Source of the DNA: Candidatus Zixiibacteriota bacterium
Lineage (GTDB): Bacteria > Zixibacteria > MSB-5A5 > GN15 > PGXB01
NCBI GenBank assembly: GCA_030642025.1
Contig: DAOWOO010000137.1
Location: forward strand, 1 to 5,055
Reading direction: 5' to 3'
DNA length: 5,055 bases
Of the stretch, positions 1 through 5,055 are shown in pieces. Position numbers and translations under genes: made by a program. Position 1 is the first letter of the stretch, and each line of letters begins with the position of its first letter. A model generated the notes under the pieces. It saw only the letters and a program-made list of their open reading frames with translations, was not told the origin of the DNA and ran no database searches.

Positions 1-658
1 CACTTAATAGCAGGGCGGCAAATATAATGACGTTTACAATAAGCTGTGTATATGAGGTGTGATCAAGGAATTCAAACTCCGGAATTCTCGGCATATCGGT
101 TTCTGTGCGGCTGCCCCTGATAAGGCCGCCGCGCATCTTGACGATCTGTGGAGCGCGGACATTGCCTTTGATTATTCCGGATGATGTTATTGTCACCTTG
201 GAGTAAGAAGTAACATCGCCGGTGACAATCCCCCGGATAGTAACCGGACCCACGGCAGTAATGGATGACTTCACTAATTCACCCTTATCGACCTCCACCG
301 AGCCCATTTGCAGACCGTCATAGGTGGTGATCAGATGGTCAGTCGGTTCCGACGGATGGTCATCCGATTCAAGTTTATCGCCTTTTCTAATTCGAAAAAC
401 CGTTTTTGTTTCGCCGGAGGAGTCGGAAATCCGGATAAAGGTTTCACGACTGAAATCATAGTCCCATTCATTACCGGAGCTGTCGACTCCGTAAACGCCA
501 TCCTCGGAAAGGTGAATTTCGGTGAAAATGGTATCGCCCGAGGAATCGGCCTTGTTTTCCATCTGCGTTGCGAGCAGATCAACCCGCGGGGCGGCGAAAA
601 TCATGAGGGCCGTAATACTGCATATCACAGTAAGCTGTATGCCGGTTCGACTATTCAT
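1..658 (-). CDS. Exported, membrane-anchored bactofilin-like protein (3' part missing at left edge)
   Basis: The frame is open from the ATG at 658-656 to the window edge, giving 219 residues with no stop, so the C-terminal part lies outside. Residues 1-30 carry a hydrophobic stretch (about 8-23) that reads as a signal peptide or signal anchor. Residues 40-100 are polar and beta-rich and match no family I recognise. Residues about 117-183 resemble a bactofilin (polymer-forming cytoskeletal) solenoid: the pattern G-[IL]-[IV]-x-G recurs at 143-147, 161-165 and 178-182, one coil per 17-18 residues. A second hydrophobic segment begins near residue 205 (LIVNVIIFAALLLS) and runs into the edge. Bactofilins are normally cytoplasmic scaffolds; this layout would put the solenoid outside the cytoplasm, held by the membrane. 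It starts 10 nt after the DUF4097 gene with a good ribosome site, so it is the third gene of the sigma-factor operon. The gene is certain to be coding; the family assignment is by motif only. Confidence 0.72.
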   Translation of the reverse strand, partial: MNSRTGIQLTVICSITALMIFAAPRVDLLATQMENKADSSGDTIFTEIHLSEDGVYGVDSSGNEWDYDFSRETFIRISDSSGETKTVFRIRKGDKLESDDHPSEPTDHLITTYDGLQMGSVEVDKGELVKSSITAVGPVTIRGIVTGDVTSYSKVTITSSGIIKGNVRAPQIVKMRGGLIRGSRTETDMPRIPEFEFLDHTSYTQLIVNVIIFAALLLS

Positions 659-666
659 CGGATAAA

Positions 667-670
667 TCCT
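667..670 (-). promoter_or_regulatory. Ribosome binding site of the bactofilin-like gene
   Basis: AGGA lies 8 nt before the ATG at 658 and overlaps the TAG stop of the upstream DUF4097 gene. The overlap suggests that translation of the two genes is coupled, and it supports 658 as the start rather than the downstream ATG at codon 19. Confidence 0.6.
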
Positions 671-1730
671 AATACTGTTCCAGCGTTATATCACCCGATT
701 CCGTCGTCAGAGTGATCTTTGGTCCGCCGCTGCCGAAATCCCCGATCAACTTGTTTTTTGAAAAAGTCCTGATAGTCAACGGCAGTTCGGTATTAATAGA
801 GCCTGATAGAGTCTCAAGCCTGACCGTCCCTGAAGATGTTTCCGGAACCCGGAATATAATTTCTCCTACTGTGGTTTCGACATGATATCCGCGCTCTGAT
901 GAAAGCTCGGTTTCAACCTTTACATTTCCTGAATTGGTTTGTATGTCAATGGCTCCGTTCAGTTGGTGAATTTCCACATTGCCTGAGGTCGATTTGACCC
1001 GCAGATCGCCGTTGAGATTGTTCATAATTACCTGCCCGGATGTCTTGGCGATTTTTACCGGGCCGTCAATATATATTCCGCTGGTTTTCCCCGAGGCCGA
1101 ACGGATGTCGATCAGTCCGGTAACCGAGGTCATCTCGATATCGGTGCCGCCGCAGGCAATAATAATATCACCTTTGATCTCCGAAAGAGAAATTTTTCCG
1201 GAAATCGACTCAATCGTTACGGCTCCATCTATTGTTTCCAGTGAAATATCGCCCGAACCGCCGATAATAGTCACAGCCTCGGCAATTTCATCTACGACAA
1301 TATCACCGGATCGGCTTTCAATAAAGGCCTTGCATCCGAAAGGAACTGTAATGATATAATCAACCGATCCGAACATGTCTTTTCCGGAACCGAACAGCTT
1401 TTGCCAGAATGACCGCGATTGACCTTCGACCTCGTGAAGCGTCGTTTCAATAGTCAGACGCCTTCCGTTTTTTTTCGATTTGATTTCGACGTACTCGGAA
1501 AGCCGCTCGGCTTCCTCGCGGTCACCGGCCCGGATGGTTTTGACGGCCTCGATAGTAACCACGTCGGTCGGCGCCCCCTGGATTTTTATATCGCCAATTG
1601 AATTATATATATTCAGTTCCGGTTTGTCTTCGATATCAACGGTTTTCTGGTACCGGAATTCAAATGAATCGGCAGATGCCATACCGGCCATTGCCGTAAT
1701 AAGTATGACAATTAATAAGGTTAACTTCAT
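669..1730 (-). CDS. Exported DUF4097-type beta-solenoid protein
   Basis: A 353-residue protein with a clear signal peptide: K2, a hydrophobic core at about 3-18, and an ASA cleavage site at 18-20, so the mature protein starts near D21 outside the cytoplasm. Residues 22-130 follow the usual N-terminal part of DUF4097 proteins (a beta region, REEAERL at 71-77, then VDYIITVPFG at 123-132). From residue 141 a strict 18-residue repeat begins: S-G-[DNK]-[IV] or its variant at 141, 159, 177, 195, 213, 231, 249 and 267. A second glycine lies ten residues into most units (G169, G187, G205, G223, G241, G259). This predicts a regular beta-solenoid of about eight coils. The register breaks near 280-308, and SG motifs return at 309 and 345, themselves two units apart. 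The family includes LiaG of the Bacillus cell-envelope stress operon; no enzymatic residues are known. It follows the sigma gene by 20 nt and is probably co-transcribed and sigma-controlled. Its molecular role is unknown. Confidence 0.88.
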   Translation of the reverse strand: MKLTLLIVILITAMAGMASADSFEFRYQKTVDIEDKPELNIYNSIGDIKIQGAPTDVVTIEAVKTIRAGDREEAERLSEYVEIKSKKNGRRLTIETTLHEVEGQSRSFWQKLFGSGKDMFGSVDYIITVPFGCKAFIESRSGDIVVDEIAEAVTIIGGSGDISLETIDGAVTIESISGKISLSEIKGDIIIACGGTDIEMTSVTGLIDIRSASGKTSGIYIDGPVKIAKTSGQVIMNNLNGDLRVKSTSGNVEIHQLNGAIDIQTNSGNVKVETELSSERGYHVETTVGEIIFRVPETSSGTVRLETLSGSINTELPLTIRTFSKNKLIGDFGSGGPKITLTTESGDITLEQY

Positions 1731-1738
1731 CTTGAAAT

Positions 1739-1742
1739 CTCC
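1739..1742 (-). promoter_or_regulatory. Ribosome binding site of the DUF4097 gene
   Basis: GGAG (within GGCGGAG) lies 8 nt before the ATG at 1730, inside the 20-nt gap after the sigma-factor stop codon (TAA, 1753-1751). This is a strong Shine-Dalgarno match and fixes the start that also gives a proper signal peptide. Confidence 0.7.
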
Positions 1743-1750
1743 GCCGTAAA

Positions 1751-2314
1751 TTATATTGGTCGGAGCTTTTTCTTTAAAAGCTCCCTGGCCCGGAATATCC
1801 GGGCTTTTACCGTGCCGATCGGTATATTCAGGACTTCGGCAATCTCCTCATACGATTTATCGTCCTTATGCCGGTAAACTATCACTATCCGGTACTTGTC
1901 CGGAAGCGATTCGATAGCCTCGTCAATTGATACCCTTCTCTCTCTAGCCTCGAAATCTCTTTCGGGATTATAGGAATTATCCGGAATTTCAATCTCGATC
2001 CGTCCGCTGGATGTTTCCGGTGGCGAATCCAGAGAAAGAGTCTTGAGTCTTTTTTTGCGGAGATGATCGATAGCGGCGTTGGCGGCGATACGATACAGCC
2101 AGGTTGAAAACTTATACTCGCTGCGATACGTTGACAGTGATGCGAACGCCTTCATAAATGTTTCCTGTACAAGATCATTGACCACCTCACCACCCCGGGC
2201 GATTTTATAAACTATATGATAAATCGCCGGGCGGTGCCGTTCCATCAACTGCCGGTAGGCATCCTGATTTCCGGCCAGCGCCCTTTCGATCAGTTCTTTG
2301 TCTTCGTCTTGCAA
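1751..2314 (-). CDS. ECF-family RNA polymerase sigma factor (RpoE-like)
   Basis: A 187-residue group 4 sigma factor of normal length that directs RNA polymerase to a specific promoter set. Region 2 spans about residues 22-92, with DLVQETF at 47-53 (core-binding helix 2.2) and FSTWLYRIAANAAIDHLRK at 69-87 (regions 2.3-2.4, -10 recognition). A variable acidic linker covers 95-125. Region 4 spans about 128-183, with LPDKYR at 137-142 and the helix-turn-helix SYEEIAEVLNIPIGTVKAR at 154-172 that reads the -35 element. The start is TTG: reading upstream in frame from it to a stop near 2396 there is no ATG or GTG, and the first internal ATG (codon 24) would cut into region 2. No Shine-Dalgarno site precedes it. 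A TGAAAC-N16-CGTA motif just upstream suggests autoregulation. The next two genes encode exported proteins rather than a zinc-finger anti-sigma factor, so its control partner is not visible here. Confidence 0.95.
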   Translation of the reverse strand: MQDEDKELIERALAGNQDAYRQLMERHRPAIYHIVYKIARGGEVVNDLVQETFMKAFASLSTYRSEYKFSTWLYRIAANAAIDHLRKKRLKTLSLDSPPETSSGRIEIEIPDNSYNPERDFEARERRVSIDEAIESLPDKYRIVIVYRHKDDKSYEEIAEVLNIPIGTVKARIFRARELLKKKLRPI

Positions 2315-2334
2315 CTGTTTTCTACAGTACAGGT

Positions 2335-2360
2335 TACGTTTATTGTCAATAACGGTTTCA
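2335..2360 (-). promoter_or_regulatory. Candidate ECF-type autoregulatory promoter
   Basis: On the minus strand TGAAAC (2360-2355) is followed by exactly 16 nt and then CGTA (2338-2335). This equals the known consensus form for promoters read by ECF sigma factors such as B. subtilis SigW (TGAAAC, about 16 nt, CGTA). Transcription would begin about 10 nt before the TTG start of the sigma gene, giving a very short leader. The sequence match is direct; use by this particular sigma factor is inferred from position. Confidence 0.55.
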
Positions 2361-2374
2361 GAATAACAGCCTTG

Positions 2375-2403
2375 AGTATATAAAATCGGCGGTAATTATT
2401 CAA
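2375..2403 (-). promoter_or_regulatory. Sigma-70-like promoter of the sigma-factor operon
   Basis: TTGAAT (2403-2398, four of six to TTGACA) and TATACT (2380-2375, five of six to TATAAT) are separated by an ideal 17 nt on the minus strand. The predicted transcription start is near 2368, giving a leader of about 54 nt before the sigma gene. It lies in the only sizeable intergenic gap of the window (2315-2445, 131 nt) and could give basal expression on which the nearer ECF-type promoter builds. Confidence 0.5.
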
Positions 2404-2445
2404 CAAAAATCCCCTCAGGCATATCAGCCCCAAAAACCCAATATA

Positions 2446-3801
2446 TCATAATTCTGGCATTCTGTAAATGATGACAAATTCATCCCGATAAACAGTTTCA
2501 AAGGGCAGATTGACCATCGGGTAGTATTTCCGTTCAACCGGACCGTAAAAAACATAGTCAACTCCGGTTATCGGCTGACCGCCCGAATACAGCCTGACCA
2601 TATTGTCATACCGCCCTTTCCAATCCAGGCCAAGATGCGACAGGTGGCCGATATATCCAAGATATACCGGGCGATATTGCATTACCAGCCCCAGATCATC
2701 GGCATCGGCAGTCAAGGCCGCCACGACCGCATTCTGTTCGGTATTGTTTTCCAGCCAATCGACCGCCTTTTCAATCCTGGTGTCGTATCTGGGGTAATAA
2801 TGTCGGCTTTCGGGGCCATATTTTTCAACCGCCGATGTTATAAACCCCAGAACCAGAACCGCGGCAAATCCGACAGCCAGATATTCCGTTTTCGGGAATT
2901 CGTATTTCCCCGAGGCAATCATCATCGCCCCGGCATAATAAACCAGAAATATCGGGAAGAACGGATTGTAATGTGCCAGCGATCCGAAAACTACCGCTGT
3001 CAAAAGCAGAATCAGCATTGTGCGATTACGGATAAAATATGACAGTATTAAAAACGGTGCGGCATGTTTGAGTATTTCCACCGGGTCAAACACGAAAGAT
3101 TCTATGAAAATAAAATAGAAAGGCCGGGCAGTCACCTCGGATGAAACAAACAATGATGCGAAAGCCAGCGCGACAAGGGCATCAAGAAGAAGATAGATTG
3201 AAATTTTATTTTTTTCAAAGAGGACGTTGACCAAAAGAAATGGCAGAATCATCAGCATCATGTATCCGTTGACAAATGCCGCCGTGAACAATGCCGCCAA
3301 GCGTAATATGGTATTTTTGCCGAACAGCGCCACTGTCAGAAGGATAAGAAAGGGAGTATGAGTGAACCCCCGGGCGATCAGGTCAATTCCCAGGGCATTG
3401 ATATCCACGGCGATGGACGAGGCTGCGAATATCATTACAAGCGGTATGCCGTAGCGTCCCGGGAAATACTTCATTAAAAGCAGGCCGAATAAAATCAGGT
3501 AAACAACATTGAGCAGGCGCATAGAGTTAAACGCATTGACAAACTTTGTCAATACTGCCGCCGGGTAATACTGTATAAACGGTTGGGTCAGTTTAATTCC
3601 CGCCATGGCCGGATTCTGCGGCGGAAAATGATCCAGGAGAGAATTGGTTATGGCGGCGTAATACAAAAAATCAACATCGGCCGGTGCGTCGTAAATAAAT
3701 CGTTTTTCATCGGGGTGGTAAGCGCCGATCAGGAATTGCCCGGCAATATAAAGGACAATTAAAAATATGAAGATTACTAAATTTACCCGGCCTGAGTTCA
3801 T
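2446..3801 (-). CDS. Polytopic membrane protein, GT-C glycosyltransferase-like
   Basis: A 451-residue integral membrane protein with about ten hydrophobic segments (near 7-25, 97-113, 117-135, 147-160, 166-193, 200-220, 245-275, 277-296, 305-323) and a soluble C-terminal domain at about 325-451. The first loop (27-95) is long and holds acidic residues in DAPADVDF (38-45) followed by HFPPQNPAMAG (58-68). A large first outer loop with acidic residues and a C-terminal outer domain is the layout of GT-C enzymes, which move sugars from polyprenyl-phosphate carriers to lipids or proteins outside the membrane. The C-terminal part has PVYLGYIGHLSHLGLDWKGR (378-397), then GVDYVFYGPVER (413-424), resembling motifs of uncharacterised GT-C-like proteins as I recall them. 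The start is firm: an in-frame TGA lies seven codons upstream and the first helix follows at once, although no Shine-Dalgarno site is seen. It lies 59 nt after the ribonuclease gene. Substrate unknown; an O-antigen-type or other polytopic envelope protein is possible. Confidence 0.65.
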   Translation of the reverse strand: MNSGRVNLVIFIFLIVLYIAGQFLIGAYHPDEKRFIYDAPADVDFLYYAAITNSLLDHFPPQNPAMAGIKLTQPFIQYYPAAVLTKFVNAFNSMRLLNVVYLILFGLLLMKYFPGRYGIPLVMIFAASSIAVDINALGIDLIARGFTHTPFLILLTVALFGKNTILRLAALFTAAFVNGYMMLMILPFLLVNVLFEKNKISIYLLLDALVALAFASLFVSSEVTARPFYFIFIESFVFDPVEILKHAAPFLILSYFIRNRTMLILLLTAVVFGSLAHYNPFFPIFLVYYAGAMMIASGKYEFPKTEYLAVGFAAVLVLGFITSAVEKYGPESRHYYPRYDTRIEKAVDWLENNTEQNAVVAALTADADDLGLVMQYRPVYLGYIGHLSHLGLDWKGRYDNMVRLYSGGQPITGVDYVFYGPVERKYYPMVNLPFETVYRDEFVIIYRMPEL

Positions 3802-3860
3802 AGTATGAAAAAACCGTGTTCAGACCGGGATGGCAATCGAAAAATGGTAATCCGGCCGCG

Positions 3861-5055
3861 CTATCCTTTATACTGATCAGTCAGTTCATTATTGGTGGCG
3901 GCGTCGAATACTCTGAAATTCTGCACCGGGAGTGTGGTGTCACGGATAAGATCGATCTTGAAACGATGCATTTTCATAATTTTGGTTATTCGATTAATAC
4001 CGTTGCCGACCATTGTCTCGGCCAGGGCCGGGTTAACCACCAGATTATATTTCTTGAAATGCCCATCAATATCGGCTCGGTTAAACCAGCGTTCAATCTT
4101 GGTGGCCATTGTTACTCTTGAAAGAATTCGGCCGGATCCGTTACAGTGCGGACATGGCTCCGAAAACGTGTGCATCAGGGAAGGACGAATTCGCTCGCGG
4201 GTCATTTCAATCAACCCGAAATCAGTCACCGGATTGATGGCCCGTTTGGCGGTATCATTTCTGAAGGCGTGTTTGAACGCTTCATACAGTTTCCGCCGGT
4301 TCTCACGGCTGTACATATCTATAAAGTCGCAGACAATCAGACCGCCGATATCACGCAGTCGTATCTGGCGCGCCGTCTCCTTGGCCGCTTCAAGATTGGT
4401 ATAAAAAATGGTCGATTCCTGGTCGCCTTTGCCGACATAACGCCCGGTGTTGACATCGATAGTGACCATTGCCTCGGTCTGATCGATAATCAGATAAGAG
4501 CCTTTCTTTATCCAGACCTTACGTTCAAGCATTTTTTCAATCTCAGGCTCCAGCTTATAAAGATCAAACAGGGGAGTGGTTCCCTTGTACAGCTCGACTT
4601 TGTCTTTCATATGCGGCATTACCTGCCGGACATAAGCCATAATCGTTCGGTATTCACGGCGGTCGTCAACCAGCAGCCGTTCGACATCATCAGTAAACGT
4701 GTCGCGGATAATCGACGTGGTAATCTCGACTTCCTGATGAATAAGTGCCGGGGATTGTGAAGCTTCGGCCCGCTTTTGAAGCCGCGACCAGAGTTTCAGC
4801 AGGCGCTTGATATCCGGGCGAAAATCGCTTTCATCCATACCCTCACCCTCGGTTCGGATAATCAGCCCGAATCCTTCAGGACGAAGCTGTGAAACCACCT
4901 TTTTAAGGCGCCGCTTTTCTGACCAGTTGGAAATCCGGCGCGAGACCCGGACATGGTTGTCATCGGGAACCAGGACGAGGTATCGTCCCGGTATCGAAAC
5001 CTCGGTGGTAACACGCGGGCCCTTGGTGGAAATCGGCTCTTTGATAACCTGTATC
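3861..5055 (-). CDS. rng: Ribonuclease E/G family endoribonuclease (5' part missing at right edge)
   Basis: The frame is open from the window edge to TAG at 3863-3861, giving about 397 residues; a GTG at 4898 lies inside the gene and is not the start. The visible part begins at the end of the S1 domain (VIKEPISTKGPR, then a strand PGRYLVLVPDD), continues through the RNase H-like and 5'-sensor regions, and holds the catalytic core. Counting from the edge, the magnesium-binding aspartates are D200 (in TIDVNTG) and D243 (in CDFIDM), and the zinc-link cysteines are C301 and C304 (CPHCNGSGR). Their spacings of 43, 58 and 3 equal those of D303, D346, C404 and C407 in E. coli RNase E, so an active, zinc-bridged dimer is expected. 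The protein ends about 93 residues after the zinc link without a degradosome scaffold, which fits RNase G better than RNase E. It would cut single-stranded AU-rich RNA in rRNA maturation and mRNA decay in the cytoplasm. About 100 N-terminal residues are missing. Confidence 0.95.
   Translation of the reverse strand, partial: IQVIKEPISTKGPRVTTEVSIPGRYLVLVPDDNHVRVSRRISNWSEKRRLKKVVSQLRPEGFGLIIRTEGEGMDESDFRPDIKRLLKLWSRLQKRAEASQSPALIHQEVEITTSIIRDTFTDDVERLLVDDRREYRTIMAYVRQVMPHMKDKVELYKGTTPLFDLYKLEPEIEKMLERKVWIKKGSYLIIDQTEAMVTIDVNTGRYVGKGDQESTIFYTNLEAAKETARQIRLRDIGGLIVCDFIDMYSRENRRKLYEAFKHAFRNDTAKRAINPVTDFGLIEMTRERIRPSLMHTFSEPCPHCNGSGRILSRVTMATKIERWFNRADIDGHFKKYNLVVNPALAETMVGNGINRITKIMKMHRFKIDLIRDTTLPVQNFRVFDAATNNELTDQYKG

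Noticed and set aside
308..715. Plus-strand open frame (135 codons) and a minus-strand frame at 331-582
   Set aside because: Both overlap the bactofilin-like gene, whose minus-strand frame is open for 219 codons with a signal peptide, repeats and a ribosome site; the alternative translations look like frame shadows.
877..1310. Possible tandem DNA repeat or CRISPR-like array with a 54-nt period
   Set aside because: The period is at protein level (18 codons) inside a coding frame; units are not similar enough as DNA and there are no identical repeats.
979..1359. Plus-strand open frame rich in S, I and P opposite the DUF4097 gene
   Set aside because: Its periodic composition is the antisense shadow of the 18-residue solenoid repeat.
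2321..2349. TTGACA (2344-2349) 17 nt from TGTAGA (2321-2326) as another promoter
   Set aside because: The -35 box is perfect, but the -10 box matches only three of six bases and transcription would start almost on the TTG codon. It also overlaps the better ECF-type motif.
2404..2445. Terminator after the membrane-protein gene near GGGGCTGATATGCCTGAGGGG on the minus strand, which is followed by a T-rich run
   Set aside because: Both flanks are G runs and cannot pair with each other; only a weak three- to four-base GGC/GCC stem is possible, and it is not next to the T run.
3802..3860. Intrinsic terminator after the ribonuclease gene, from six T residues at 3808-3813 on the minus strand
   Set aside because: Only a three-base CCG/CGG stem can be drawn before the T run, too weak for a terminator; read-through into the membrane-protein gene is more likely.
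4146..4760. Long plus-strand open frame (204 codons) opposite the ribonuclease gene
   Set aside because: It lies entirely antisense to a frame with all RNase E/G catalytic residues, and its translation shows no recognisable domain.

Overview
All five genes that can be supported lie on the minus strand, so the window reads from right to left. In transcription order they are: the 3' portion of an RNase E/G family ribonuclease (rng-like, cut by the right edge); a polytopic membrane protein with a GT-C glycosyltransferase-like layout; a 131-nt intergenic region carrying two good promoter candidates; an ECF sigma factor; an exported DUF4097-type beta-solenoid protein; and an exported, membrane-anchored bactofilin-like protein cut by the left edge. 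Coding density is high. I see no mobile element, tRNA, rRNA or CRISPR array.

Organism: a bacterium with moderate GC (roughly mid-to-upper 40s percent by eye). The mix of an ECF sigma factor with DUF4097 and bactofilin-like envelope proteins, and weak or absent Shine-Dalgarno sites on some genes but good ones on others, is compatible with an uncultured lineage of the FCB / candidate-phylum type (for example Zixibacteria-like). This is an impression from gene style only, not a measured placement.

Right half (2446-5055): the ribonuclease keeps both catalytic aspartates and the zinc-link CxxC, with exactly the spacing known from E. coli RNase E, so it should be active. The membrane protein follows after a 59-nt gap on the same strand and may share its transcript. 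Its role is unassigned, but topology and motifs suggest a lipid-linked sugar transferase.

Left half (1-2445): sigma factor, DUF4097 protein and bactofilin-like protein are separated by only 20 and 10 nt, with good Shine-Dalgarno sites before the second and third genes, so they look like one operon. Upstream of the sigma gene is a sigma-70-like promoter (TTGAAT-N17-TATACT). Closer to the start is a motif TGAAAC-N16-CGTA, the form recognised by ECF sigma factors of the SigW/SigX type, which suggests autoregulation. No anti-sigma factor is seen between the sigma gene and its partners. The most interesting reading is a self-amplifying envelope-response operon whose outputs are two different extracytoplasmic beta-solenoid proteins.
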